Source: Bacteroidales bacterium (GTDB lineage: Bacteria; Bacteroidota; Bacteroidia; Bacteroidales; UBA932). Taken from it: a DNA stretch of 64,000 nucleotides. The notes beneath the pieces were generated by a model. The model had not been told where the DNA came from. It saw nothing but the letters and a program-made list of their open reading frames with translations, and ran no database searches. The position numbers were made by a program, and so were the translations under genes. The DNA is taken from contig JAGCVJ010000014.1 in assembly GCA_017962375.1 (NCBI GenBank), positions 106,790-170,789 of the forward strand, in the 5' to 3' direction. The first letter of the stretch is position 1. The number at the start of each line of letters is the position of its first letter. This document shows, in pieces, positions 51,212-60,665 of this stretch.

Positions 51212-53749
51212 ATGACCAAGCTAGCCCTGGCCGTATACCGCTTTTTCAAAAAGCACAAGAGTGTATTCTACCTGGTTCTGCTGGGCAGTTTCCTCGTTAT
51301 GGCTTTTCTGGCCAGGAAGATGTATTATGAGGAGGACATCACCAAGCTCCTCCCCGCTACCGAAGCAAACAGCGGAGTGAGATTCGTCTTTGACAAGCTC
51401 AAGGTCAAAGACAAGGTTTTCGTGGAAATGAGAGTCACGGACAGCACCCTGTCCAAGCAGGACGCGCTGGACACCCTGATCTCGGCCAGCAGCCGCCTCT
51501 GCGATTCGCTTCTGGCCCACGACAAGGACAAGGACATAGAAGACATCCTGTACATGGTGGACCCGAGTCTGCTTGAAGACGGCGCGTCCCTGATTCTGGA
51601 CAACGCCCCTTGTTTTCTGGACAGCACTTTCTACCCTCAGCTGGACAGCCGTCTGAACGCGGCGTCTATGGACTCGCTGATGCTCCAGAACGTAGACATT
51701 CTGGAAAATGACGGCAGCGGAATCTGGTACGACATAATCTGCAAGGACCCTCTCTCCTTCCGCAGCATGGCCATGAGCAGCCTGACCAGCGCCGCCGAAC
51801 TTTCAGACGGAAGCGCATCCAAGGCAGAAGGCTCTATCACCCTCACCGATTTCCATCTGTTCTCCTCAGACAGCACCACGGCTCTGGTGTTTATCTCGCC
51901 GGCTTTCAGGGCAATGGACAGCAAGTCCGGAACCAGGCTCATAGACCTCATAGAGGATGAGGCGGAAGACCTGGCGAAGACCTCTCCGGTAGAGGTGCTT
52001 ATAAGCGGCAAGTCCGCCAAGAGCGTGTACACGGCCAAGAGAATCAAGAAAGACCTGGTGATCACGGTCACCATCGCGATGATACTGATTATTCTTATCA
52101 TCGGCTACTGCTTCAGGACGGCCGACACGGTGGGATATATGCTGATGCCTTTGGTCTGGGGTGTGGTGATGGCTGTGGCGGCGGTTTACCTGATTCAGCA
52201 GCAGATGTCTTTCATAGCCCTGGGCATAGGCTGCATAGTGATCGGCGTGGCCCTGAGCTACTGCATCCACATTATCACGCACCACAAATACGTGGCGGAA
52301 GTGGAGCAGGTGATAAAAGACCAGGCCAAGCCTGTAACCCTGGGCTGCATAACCACGGTGGGTTCTTTGCTCGGGCTGATTTTCACCAAGTCTGCGCTTT
52401 TGAGAGATTTCGGCCTTATGGCTTCGTTCGTGATGGTGGGTACAACCCTGGCGGCAATTTTCTTCCTGCCTCAGTTCTTCCGCAACAAGACAGGCAAGAA
52501 AAACGAAAAGGCCTTTGCCGCAATAGAGAGAATCACAACCAGGCCTTATCATAAGCAGACCTGGCTGATAGCGCTGGTGGTCATATTGTTTGTCCTGAGC
52601 GTGGTGTTCACCAGAGGAAGGGCCAACTTCGACACAGACCTCTCGCATCTTTCATACAGCTCGCCTGAGCTTATAGAGGCAGAAAACCTCTATTCAGAAA
52701 AGACTCAGGGCGGAATGCAGACAAAGTATATCGCCGCTCATTCCAAGAATCTGGACAGCGCCCTCTACCTCAACCAGCTGATAGCGCAGCAGTGCCAGAC
52801 TCTCAAGGACGAAGGGAAGATTGCATCTTTCAACAATCTTTCCAACCTGCTTCTGCCTTCTTGGCAGCAGAACCAGAGAATAGAGCTTTGGAACAAATAC
52901 TTTACCCCGGAAAAGAAAGCCAAGGTTAAGGCGCTTACCGCAGCCGCAGCCGAAAGGAACGGCTTTGAGGCGGATATGTTCGACAGTTTCTACCAGGCTC
53001 TGGACAAGGAATACGAGCCTGTTGACGTTTACGGCAGCGAAGTTATTCCGGCCGAGATTATCGGCAACTTCATGGAGAAGAACGACGACGGAACCTATCT
53101 GGTGCTCACTTCCATCAAGGCCAAGGACAATGACGAGCTCTGGAAGGCTTCCGAGATTCTCGCCGAGGGAGGAGAAGAAAAAGACAAGACGCTGGCTTCG
53201 GGCCTTATAGTGATAGATCCTCTGTTCTATACAACCGACATGCTGGAGATAATGGAGCACGACTTCAACACTGTGCTGCTGATATCTTCTCTGTTTGTGC
53301 TGCTGATTCTGCTCGTAGCCCTGAGGAATGTGGTGCACGCCATCATAGCTTTTCTCCCGATGTTCATGAGCTGGTTCCTGGTTCTGGGATTCATGAAGCT
53401 GCTGAACATGGAGTTCAACCTGATCAACATGGTGATTTCCACCTTCATCTTCGGAATGGGAGTGGACTACAGCATATTTGTCATGGACGGCCTTATCAAG
53501 GGAAAGAAGCAGAGCGAGCTTCTCAAGTACCACCGCAGCGCCATCTTCTTCTCTGCTGTGATGCTGATTCTCGCCGTTTCCAGCCTGCTGCTTGCAGTGC
53601 ACCCGGCCATTTCTTCAATCGGACTGTCCACTCTGGCAGGTATGGTTTCAACCATTCTTATCACCTTCACCCTCCAGCCTTACCTGTTCTACAAGTGGGA
53701 GGACTGGAAATCCAGACACCGCAAGGTGAAAAACGCGGATGAAATTTGA
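51212..53749 (+). CDS. MMPL/RND-family lipid exporter
   Basis: An 845-residue inner-membrane protein with the two-fold RND design. Each half has one helix (about 14-33 and 448-466), a large periplasmic domain, then a bundle of about five helices (about 285-410 and 680-830). MMPL proteins of aryl-polyene, flexirubin and mycolate systems export lipids or lipid precursors. Its start follows the ACP stop directly and its end overlaps the FAD enzyme start by 11 nt. Confidence 0.9.
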   Translation: MTKLALAVYRFFKKHKSVFYLVLLGSFLVMAFLARKMYYEEDITKLLPATEANSGVRFVFDKLKVKDKVFVEMRVTDSTLSKQDALDTLISASSRLCDSLLAHDKDKDIEDILYMVDPSLLEDGASLILDNAPCFLDSTFYPQLDSRLNAASMDSLMLQNVDILENDGSGIWYDIICKDPLSFRSMAMSSLTSAAELSDGSASKAEGSITLTDFHLFSSDSTTALVFISPAFRAMDSKSGTRLIDLIEDEAEDLAKTSPVEVLISGKSAKSVYTAKRIKKDLVITVTIAMILIILIIGYCFRTADTVGYMLMPLVWGVVMAVAAVYLIQQQMSFIALGIGCIVIGVALSYCIHIITHHKYVAEVEQVIKDQAKPVTLGCITTVGSLLGLIFTKSALLRDFGLMASFVMVGTTLAAIFFLPQFFRNKTGKKNEKAFAAIERITTRPYHKQTWLIALVVILFVLSVVFTRGRANFDTDLSHLSYSSPELIEAENLYSEKTQGGMQTKYIAAHSKNLDSALYLNQLIAQQCQTLKDEGKIASFNNLSNLLLPSWQQNQRIELWNKYFTPEKKAKVKALTAAAAERNGFEADMFDSFYQALDKEYEPVDVYGSEVIPAEIIGNFMEKNDDGTYLVLTSIKAKDNDELWKASEILAEGGEEKDKTLASGLIVIDPLFYTTDMLEIMEHDFNTVLLISSLFVLLILLVALRNVVHAIIAFLPMFMSWFLVLGFMKLLNMEFNLINMVISTFIFGMGVDYSIFVMDGLIKGKKQSELLKYHRSAIFFSAVMLILAVSSLLLAVHPAISSIGLSTLAGMVSTILITFTLQPYLFYKWEDWKSRHRKVKNADEI

Positions 53750-55238
53750 CGCAGTCATACTGGGAAGCGGACTGGGAGGTCTCCAGTGCGCATACATTCT
53801 GGCCAAAAGCGGAATGAAAGTGTGCGTGGTGGAAAAGAACGGCATAGCGGGCGGCTGCCTGCAGAGCTTCAGGAGAAAGGGAGAGGTGTTTGACACCGGC
53901 TTCCATTATGTGGGGGCTCTGGGCAAGGGGCAGATCCTGGAAAAGCTGTTCAGCTATTTCTCCCTTATGGACCTGCCGTGGCGGCAGCTGGATACTGAGG
54001 GCTTTGACCAGATCTTCTTCGGCGGCAAAAGCTATCTGCTCAGGAACGGTTTCGAGAACTTTGCAGAGGGGCTTTCAGAGCATTTCCCCTCTTCTGCCAA
54101 GCAGATAAAAGCCTATTCCGCCTTCCTCAAAGAAGTGGGAAGCAAGATTACAGACCCGCTTCTGAAGCCCGGCAACGGCATCTTTTCCGTAAACGAGTTT
54201 CTGGGCAAGAATGCCTGGGAATACCTGGAGTCAAATATTGAAGACCCTCTGCTGAGAAACATCCTCAGCGGCAACTCCCTCAAGCTGGAGCTGAGGAAGG
54301 AAACCCTTCCGCTGTACACTTTCGCCCAGATAAACAGCTCCTACATCCAGAGCGCCTGGAGGCTTGAAGGAGGCGGTTCTCTGATTGCAGACAGCCTTGT
54401 ATCCAGCATAAGAAAAATGGGCGGAGAGGTCTATATGTCTTCCGAGGCCGTGGAAATCGCCGAGAAAGACGGCAAGGCAGACTATGTGCTGATTAAGCAC
54501 GGAAAGGAGCCGGAGCGCATCTATTCAGACATTTTCATCTCCAACCTCAGCCCTCAGCTCACACTTTCGCTCCTGAAGGAGAGCAAATGCGTAAGGCCTG
54601 TATTCAGGCACCGCATCCAGAAGCTGGAGCAGACCTACGGGTTCTTCACCGTGAACATCCGCCTCAAGGAAGGAAAGATTCCGTACCGCAACCGCAACTA
54701 CTACTGCTATGCAGAAGGCCTGGACTCCGTCTGGGATATCTCGGAAATGGCGGAGAAGGGCCTTGCAAAAGGAATGCTCATCAGCGAAACCGTGCCTAAA
54801 GGACCGGACAAGAGATGGGCCACAAACATAGACATTCTTGTGCCGATGGCTTTCAGCCAGGTTTCAAAATGGGAGGGCACAACCCCTTCAAGCCGCCCGC
54901 AGGACTACAAGGAGTTCAAGGCCAGAAAGGCTGAAGAGTTCATCGCGATGGCAGACGGCTGCATACCCGGCCTCAAGGAAGCTGTCCAGACATATTACAC
55001 CAGCACCCCGCTTACCTACCAGCATTACACCGGAGCCATAAACGGCACGGCTTACGGCATCCGCAAAGACTGCAACAACCTTCTAAAGACGCTTCTCGCG
55101 CCAAAGACTCCGATTCCGAACCTGTTCTTCACGGGGCAGAACCTGAACCTCCACGGAGTGCTCGGCGTATCGATAACTTCTCTTCTGACTTGTTCAGATA
55201 TTTTAGGAAAAGAGCCGTTGGTATCTTTTTTGGAGTAA
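53739..55238 (+). CDS. CrtI/phytoene-desaturase-like FAD oxidoreductase
   Basis: A 499-residue flavoprotein with the Rossmann GSGLGG dinucleotide motif at residues 9-14, an ECxAGGC-like KNGIAGGCLQSF block near 36, and the C-terminal FFTGQNLNLHGVLG FAD-binding block. It belongs with carotenoid desaturases, isomerases and retinol saturases. No phytoene synthase is present, so its substrate is more likely the polyene or acyl chain made by the neighbouring ketosynthase, inserting or isomerising double bonds. It overlaps the exporter gene by 11 nt. Confidence 0.88.
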   Translation: MKFDAVILGSGLGGLQCAYILAKSGMKVCVVEKNGIAGGCLQSFRRKGEVFDTGFHYVGALGKGQILEKLFSYFSLMDLPWRQLDTEGFDQIFFGGKSYLLRNGFENFAEGLSEHFPSSAKQIKAYSAFLKEVGSKITDPLLKPGNGIFSVNEFLGKNAWEYLESNIEDPLLRNILSGNSLKLELRKETLPLYTFAQINSSYIQSAWRLEGGGSLIADSLVSSIRKMGGEVYMSSEAVEIAEKDGKADYVLIKHGKEPERIYSDIFISNLSPQLTLSLLKESKCVRPVFRHRIQKLEQTYGFFTVNIRLKEGKIPYRNRNYYCYAEGLDSVWDISEMAEKGLAKGMLISETVPKGPDKRWATNIDILVPMAFSQVSKWEGTTPSSRPQDYKEFKARKAEEFIAMADGCIPGLKEAVQTYYTSTPLTYQHYTGAINGTAYGIRKDCNNLLKTLLAPKTPIPNLFFTGQNLNLHGVLGVSITSLLTCSDILGKEPLVSFLE

Positions 55239-55243
55239 CTTTG
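55236..55243 (+). promoter_or_regulatory. -7 promoter element of the lolA-like gene
   Basis: TAACTTTG overlaps the stop codon of the preceding gene and ends 7 nt before the ATG at 55251. It would give an extra, leaderless transcript for the lolA-DUF5686 pair within the cluster. Confidence 0.55.
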
Positions 55244-55250
55244 TGCAATT

Positions 55251-55898
55251 ATGAAAAGAATCTGTTTATTCATCGGTGTTATCGCCGCTTCGCTTCTGGC
55301 TTCCGCCCAGGCTTTGTCGCAGAGCAAAGACCAGGTGATGGCCAACATCCAGAAAAAGAATGAGAGCTACAAGACCGTGGTTTCTTCCTGCACCCAGATC
55401 AAGACCATGAAGGGCATGAAGAAAAACGTCACCAGCACGGGAACCATGTACTTCATCAGAGAAACAAACCAGATGAAGATGCAGTTCACTGGCCATAAGA
55501 ACAACGGCAAAGACAAGGACAACCAGCTGATTATCAACGGAGACAAAGTGGTAATGATAAACGGCGGCGCAAGGAACGTGTTCAACACCAAGGCAGACCA
55601 CAACATGAAGACGCTCCAGTGGACGCTCCTCTACTGCATCAGGGGTCAGATTGCCGAAGCCGCCAAGCTGAACAAGTCGGATATCCAGATGACCACAAAA
55701 GGCGGGTACTATGTTTTTGACATAGACGTTTCCAAGCACGCCAAGGGCCGCTGGAACCATCTCGAGGCCTCCTACAGCACCAAGGACCTGTCGCTGTGCA
55801 TCCTCAAGCTCGAGGAGAAGAACGGCAACACCACCACCTACAACACTCTGGAAAAAGAATATAACGGCGTAGTTGCAAAAGACATTTTCAACTATTGA
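55251..55898 (+). CDS. LolA-like outer-membrane lipid/lipoprotein carrier
   Basis: A 215-residue exported protein with a signal peptide ending around LASAQ (residue 20). The mature part has the LolA half-barrel pattern (KDQVMANIQKKNESYKTV, then FTGH and LIINGDKVVMING). Housekeeping LolA ferries lipoproteins across the periplasm; LolA-like proteins in aryl-polyene clusters are thought to ferry the product. Sited between an exporter and a large outer-membrane protein, this copy fits the latter role. The next gene starts at a TTG that overlaps its TGA stop. Confidence 0.83.
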   Translation: MKRICLFIGVIAASLLASAQALSQSKDQVMANIQKKNESYKTVVSSCTQIKTMKGMKKNVTSTGTMYFIRETNQMKMQFTGHKNNGKDKDNQLIINGDKVVMINGGARNVFNTKADHNMKTLQWTLLYCIRGQIAEAAKLNKSDIQMTTKGGYYVFDIDVSKHAKGRWNHLEASYSTKDLSLCILKLEEKNGNTTTYNTLEKEYNGVVAKDIFNY

Positions 55899-58492
55899 AA
55901 CGATTTGGCAAAATATCGGCTGTATTGCTGGCTCTGACAGTAATGTCTTCATTCGCCCTTGCCCAGACCACAAGGGTCAAGGGGCGTGTCACCGATGCCG
56001 ATACCGGCGATCCTCTGCCGTATGCCAATGTTTTCTTCAAGGGAACCACCATTGGCGTGTCCACTGACGATGACGGGTACTACACCCTGGAAACCAGGAA
56101 CCTTGAAGTGGATCTGCTCCGGGTTGAATATGTGAGCTACATCTCCCAGGAGAAAAACGTAAAGAAAGGAGCCTTCAACCAGGTGGACTTCGCCCTGAAG
56201 CTCGAGGAGAATCTTCTCAGCCAGATTGTGGTGAAGCCGGACTACCGCTATATCCGCTGGATTCTGGGCAACATCGAGAGAAGCAAAAAAGTCAACAACC
56301 CGGAAGAAAGAGACCGCTACCAGTGCCGCCTCTACACCAAGATGGAGCTGGACCTAGTGAATGCGGACACCCAGATAAAGAACAAGCTGCTGAGGAAGAA
56401 TTTCGGCTTTGTGTTCGACTATATGGACACTTCGGTGGTTTCCGGACAGCCTTACCTGCCTATAATGATATCGGAGAACAACTCCATGTTCTACAAGCAG
56501 AAGAATCCGTCGCAGACCAAGGAGGTGATCAAGGCCAGCCGCATTTCCGGAGTGAAAGACGAGGCCACCTTCGCCCAGTTCACCGGAAACATGCACATCC
56601 GCACCAACTTCTACGACGACTTCATAAACCTGTTCAACATCCAGATTCCTTCTCCGGTAAGCGGCCCTAATGTCTTCTACGACTATTTCCTGATAGACAG
56701 CCTTAACATAGACGGCAGGAAAACCTACCATATCCGCTTCCATCCGGCCAAGCTGGTTTCTTCGCCTACATTCGACGGAGAGATGAGAATCGACGCCCAG
56801 GACTGGGCCGTGAGGGAAATCCATGTGAAGCTCAAGAAAGGCTCCAACGTGAACTGGATCAGAGATCTTGTGCTGGATTCCGAATACCAGCTGGTGGGAG
56901 GCAAAGGCTCTTACCAGGGCAAGGATTCGCTCTGGTTCTTCAAGCAGGACAGGATGTACGCAGACTTTTCGGTGACGATGAGAGACTCCTCCAAGCTGAT
57001 GTCGTTCCTGGGAAGAAGGCAATGCGACTATCTGGACCCGCGGTTTGACACGCCTATGCCTGACAGCGTGGCCCGCCTGATGAGCAACGTGACCATGTCT
57101 GCCAATCCTCTGGTCAACGACGAGGCCTACTGGCAGCAAAACCGCCCGTTCGCTCTCAGCGAGAAAGAAAGCAACATCTACAAGATGGTGGATTCCATCA
57201 AGAACGTGCCGCTGTACCGCAATCTATACACCATCGTGAACACCTTTATAAATGGCTACTACAATTTCGACTACTTCGGCATTGGACCGTACTACAAGAT
57301 GTTCAGCTTCAACAATCTGGAAGGCGCCCGATTCCAGTTCGGGGGAAGGACAACGGAAGACTTCTCCAAGAAGCTCAGGCTCTCCGGCCACATAGCCTAC
57401 GGCACCAAGGACAAGAAGTTCAAGGGCAAGCTGATGGCGGAATACATCTTTAACAATATGCCTACAAGGAAGGTGTTTGCCAGCGCCAGCCGCGACATGG
57501 TGCAGATGGGAAGGGGCTCCGACGCCCTCACCGAGGCCAACATCATGTCGTCTTTGCTCAACAAGGGCAACAGCGAGAGGATCAGTCCGGTGAATGAATA
57601 CGCAGTGGGCTACATCCACGAGTGGAACGAGGGCTTCAACAACAGCATAGCCATAGAAGGGCGCCGAATCTACTCCAACCGCTATGTGCCTATGTACACT
57701 CCGGACAGCACCCACATAACCAGCGTGGCGTCTAACCAGGTGCATTACCAGGCCCGCTTCTCCTGGGACGAGACCGTAACCCGCGGAACGTTTGACAAGA
57801 TCTACGTGCTCACTCACTACCCTATTGTGACAATAGACCTTATCAGTGGAATAAAGGGCCTCGCCGACAACGACTTCGGATTCTTCAGAGCCGAGGCCAC
57901 GGTTGACTACTCTCTGCCGCTGCCTCCTGTGGGAACCTCCACATTCCATCTGACCGGCGGAAAAATCATAGGCAAGGTTCCTTACCCTCTGCTCAAGCTG
58001 CACGAAGGAAACGGCACCTACTTCCTGGACAAGAGCTCGTTCGCCTGCATGGACTTCTACGAGTTTGCCTCCGACACCTGGACCACCCTCTTCTACGAGC
58101 ATAACTTCAAGGGCTTCTTCCTTGGCAAGATTCCGCTTATGAAGAAGCTGCAGTGGAGAGAGGTGTTCACCCTGAAGGCCGGCTACGGCACCCTTTCCAA
58201 GGCCAACAACGGCATCTCGGACGGCAAGATCGGCAATCCGCTCAGCACCATCCCGGGAACAGGATCAGGACAGAAATACGAGGGCATGGAAGCTCCTATG
58301 CTCTTCCCGGAGGGCATGAGCTCCCTCAGAAAGCCTTACGTGGAAATGGGCGTAGGCGTAACCAACATCTTCAGAGTCTTCCGCGTAGACGTGTTCTGGA
58401 GAATGACTCACCGCTTCAAGATAGAAGACGGTGTAAAGGTCAAGAAGAACCACCGCGCCGCCATCAACTTCGGCTTCGAGTGGAGCTTCTAG
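55895..58492 (+). CDS. DUF5686 outer-membrane protein with carboxypeptidase-regulatory-like domain
   Basis: An 865-residue protein: signal peptide to about residue 23, a beta-sandwich carboxypeptidase-regulatory-like domain (about 26-105, GRVTDADTGDPLPYANV block), then a long beta-rich region ending INFGFEWSF, typical of an outer-membrane barrel. It starts at TTG, overlapping the TGA of the LolA gene (TTGA). DUF5686 proteins are widespread in Bacteroidota and of unknown role. Placement here suggests an outer-membrane receiver for the LolA cargo, or simple linkage. Confidence 0.85.
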   Translation: MKRFGKISAVLLALTVMSSFALAQTTRVKGRVTDADTGDPLPYANVFFKGTTIGVSTDDDGYYTLETRNLEVDLLRVEYVSYISQEKNVKKGAFNQVDFALKLEENLLSQIVVKPDYRYIRWILGNIERSKKVNNPEERDRYQCRLYTKMELDLVNADTQIKNKLLRKNFGFVFDYMDTSVVSGQPYLPIMISENNSMFYKQKNPSQTKEVIKASRISGVKDEATFAQFTGNMHIRTNFYDDFINLFNIQIPSPVSGPNVFYDYFLIDSLNIDGRKTYHIRFHPAKLVSSPTFDGEMRIDAQDWAVREIHVKLKKGSNVNWIRDLVLDSEYQLVGGKGSYQGKDSLWFFKQDRMYADFSVTMRDSSKLMSFLGRRQCDYLDPRFDTPMPDSVARLMSNVTMSANPLVNDEAYWQQNRPFALSEKESNIYKMVDSIKNVPLYRNLYTIVNTFINGYYNFDYFGIGPYYKMFSFNNLEGARFQFGGRTTEDFSKKLRLSGHIAYGTKDKKFKGKLMAEYIFNNMPTRKVFASASRDMVQMGRGSDALTEANIMSSLLNKGNSERISPVNEYAVGYIHEWNEGFNNSIAIEGRRIYSNRYVPMYTPDSTHITSVASNQVHYQARFSWDETVTRGTFDKIYVLTHYPIVTIDLISGIKGLADNDFGFFRAEATVDYSLPLPPVGTSTFHLTGGKIIGKVPYPLLKLHEGNGTYFLDKSSFACMDFYEFASDTWTTLFYEHNFKGFFLGKIPLMKKLQWREVFTLKAGYGTLSKANNGISDGKIGNPLSTIPGTGSGQKYEGMEAPMLFPEGMSSLRKPYVEMGVGVTNIFRVFRVDVFWRMTHRFKIEDGVKVKKNHRAAINFGFEWSF

Positions 58493-58522
58493 TTTATCGC
58501 GATACAAATAACACATCATATT

Positions 58523-59869
58523 ATGAAACAATACATCGAAAAGAACAAAGACCGTTTCTTTGAAGAATTATTCTCTATTCTCAGAATTCCTTCCATACGC
58601 GCCAAGAAAGAGCACAAGAGCGATATGCTCAAGTGTGCAAAAAGGCTCGTGGAGCTTTTGAAGAAGGCCGGGGCAGACGAGGCCGGCGTTTATCCCACTG
58701 CCGGAAACCCTGTAGTCTTCGGCAAGAAGATCATAGACCCAAAGGCCAAGACCGTAATGGTTTACGGCCATTATGACGTGCAGCCTGCCGAGCCTCTGGA
58801 GAAGTGGAATTCCGATCCGTTCGAGCCAGTTATTCACGACGGAGCCATCTGGGGAAGAGGCGCCAACGACGACAAGGGCCAGCTCTTCATGCACATAAAG
58901 GCCTTCGAGTATCTGGTCAAGACCAAGCAGCTCAAGCATAACGTCAAGTTCATTTTCGAGGGAGAAGAGGAAATCGGAAGCCCTTCGCTTCCGGCCTGGG
59001 TGAAAAAGAACAAGAAGATGCTCGATAGCGACGTGATCCTTGTCTCCGACACCACCATGATCAGCGAGAAAGTGCCTTCCATCAACTGCGGAATGAGAGG
59101 CCTGGCCTATCTTGAAGTAACCGTCACCGGCCCTAACAAAGACCTCCACTCCGGCCATTACGGCGGTGCTGTGGCCAACCCTATCAATGTCCTCTGCGAC
59201 ATGATTTCATCTCTGATAGACAAGAACGGCAAGGTTAAGGTAAAGGGCTTCTACGACGATGTTGTCAACCTCAGCAAGGCAGACCGCGCCCAGCTTGCCA
59301 GGGCTCCTTTCAACTTGAAAGAATACAAGAAATTCCTCGGCATCGCTGAGATAAAGGGAGAAAAAGGCTACACCACCCTTGAGAGAACCGGCATCAGGCC
59401 TTGCCTTGACGTATGCGGCATCTGGGGCGGCTACACCGGAGAAGGCGCCAAGACCGTGCTTCCTTCCACAGCCCACGCCAAGATATCCATGAGGCTCGTT
59501 CCTAACCAGGACAGCGCCAAGATAACCAAGCTATTCAAGCAGCACTTCCTGTCCATAGCTCCTAAATACGTTAAGGTAAAAGTTGAGGAGAAAGAGGGCG
59601 GAAACGGATTCCTTATCCCTATCACATCCCCTGCTTTCCAGGCAGCTTCTAAGGCCATGAAGGAAGTTCTGGGCATAGAGCCGGTTCCAAGCCGCGGCGG
59701 CGGAAGCATCGCCGTTCTGGCAGACATGCAGAAGATCCTTGGCACAGATCCTCTGCTGATGGGATTCGGACTGGAAAGAGACACCATCCACTCCCCTAAC
59801 GAGAGCTACCTGTTAAAGCAGTTCTTCGGCGGAATGGAGTCAATCGCCCTGTTCTACAAGTATTACTAG
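58523..59869 (+). CDS. M20-family cytosolic dipeptidase
   Basis: A 448-residue zinc peptidase of the CNDP/DapE-like group. The metal and catalytic blocks are VYGHYDVQP, GRGANDDKGQ, EGEEEIGS and, in the second half, SPNESY near the C-terminus. No signal peptide, so it cleaves imported dipeptides in the cytoplasm. The 30-nt gap after DUF5686 has no terminator, only an ATCGCGAT octamer, so read-through from the cluster is likely. Confidence 0.93.
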   Translation: MKQYIEKNKDRFFEELFSILRIPSIRAKKEHKSDMLKCAKRLVELLKKAGADEAGVYPTAGNPVVFGKKIIDPKAKTVMVYGHYDVQPAEPLEKWNSDPFEPVIHDGAIWGRGANDDKGQLFMHIKAFEYLVKTKQLKHNVKFIFEGEEEIGSPSLPAWVKKNKKMLDSDVILVSDTTMISEKVPSINCGMRGLAYLEVTVTGPNKDLHSGHYGGAVANPINVLCDMISSLIDKNGKVKVKGFYDDVVNLSKADRAQLARAPFNLKEYKKFLGIAEIKGEKGYTTLERTGIRPCLDVCGIWGGYTGEGAKTVLPSTAHAKISMRLVPNQDSAKITKLFKQHFLSIAPKYVKVKVEEKEGGNGFLIPITSPAFQAASKAMKEVLGIEPVPSRGGGSIAVLADMQKILGTDPLLMGFGLERDTIHSPNESYLLKQFFGGMESIALFYKYY

Positions 59870-59905
59870 AATAATCACGTACGGCAGAATATCGCCGGCA
59901 CCAGA

Positions 59906-60532
59906 TTATTGAATAACACCGTCCGACTTCTCTTCAGGGGTCGGACAGTATTTTACTTCCAGGTGCTGGAGGTAATCCAGGATGGTCTGGATTTTATTTA
60001 GATATCCGTCCAGTTGCTTCTGGACCTTATTGTCATTTACATAGTGGCGACCGCCGCTGTAGTGGTATTCCCCTTTGTCGTCGATGAATGTAATATTCCA
60101 GAAAGAGCCTCCGGTCGGCTGTATTTCATCCTTTTTGTACTTGTTGTCGTAATAAGGTTTCATCTTGCGGAGCTTAAGGGCTTTGATCATGCTCCTCACC
60201 CTTACGGCCACGGTGTCATCCACCAAGACCACCCTTTCAACAAAATACTTAGCCGGCCCTTTCATAGTATCAGGCATAGGTTCTATCGTACCATCCTTTC
60301 GGAGTCTCCTGGCAAACCTCACTGGCCTTTTTATATGAGGATCGGATAACTTCATCATAAGCTTCCCGTCCTTATAGAACAGATGTGTATTCAATCCTGC
60401 GGAATACCGGACCCTGTAGTCAAAAATCGTCTGATCTGCCCCATCGTTAATAAGATTTGCAGTCAATCTTTCCTGAGCATTTGATACCATGGCAAAACAA
60501 AGGGCTATCAACAATAACAAAACCTTTTTCAT
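59906..60532 (-). CDS. Exported protein of unknown function
   Basis: A 208-residue protein with a signal peptide ending at SNAQ (residue 19). The mature part is rich in Lys, Arg, Asp and Tyr, with KGPAKYFVERVVLVDDTVAVRVRS and GSFWNITFIDDKGEYHYSGGRHYV as its most structured-looking parts. I do not recognise the family. The frame is open 34 codons further upstream, but the -7 element at 60560-60567 excludes that. It lies convergent with the M20 dipeptidase and downstream of the fimbrillin-like gene. Confidence 0.72.
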   Translation of the reverse strand: MKKVLLLLIALCFAMVSNAQERLTANLINDGADQTIFDYRVRYSAGLNTHLFYKDGKLMMKLSDPHIKRPVRFARRLRKDGTIEPMPDTMKGPAKYFVERVVLVDDTVAVRVRSMIKALKLRKMKPYYDNKYKKDEIQPTGGSFWNITFIDDKGEYHYSGGRHYVNDNKVQKQLDGYLNKIQTILDYLQHLEVKYCPTPEEKSDGVIQ

Positions 60533-60559
60533 AGATGTATTCAAGATGTTTTCTTTACC

Positions 60560-60567
60560 CAAAGTTA
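60560..60567 (-). promoter_or_regulatory. -7 promoter element of the 59906 gene
   Basis: On the minus strand TAACTTTG, matching TAnnTTTG, 27 nt before the ATG at 60532. Confidence 0.6.
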
Positions 60568-60615
60568 ATAGTTTTATCGCTTTCAGGAAAAGAAAAACAA
60601 AAAAGAAAACAAAAA

Positions 60616-60637
60616 GGGATGGCAAAACTGTCATCCC
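60616..60637 (-). terminator. Terminator of the fimbrillin-like gene
   Basis: A 9-bp stem (60616-60624 with 60629-60637, one imperfect pair) with a 4-nt loop, followed on the minus strand by five T. It lies 28 nt beyond the stop at 60666. Confidence 0.75.
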
Positions 60638-60665
60638 CTTTCTTTCTCTTGTCTCGCGATTACCT

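Noticed and set aside
53739-55238. Carotenoid biosynthesis gene
   Set aside because: The enzyme is CrtI-like, but no phytoene synthase or prenyl synthase is nearby and its neighbours are acyl-carrier enzymes.
59921-59946. GTCCGAC/GTCGGAC inverted repeat as a terminator
   Set aside because: It lies inside the coding end of the minus-strand gene and has no T-run on either strand.
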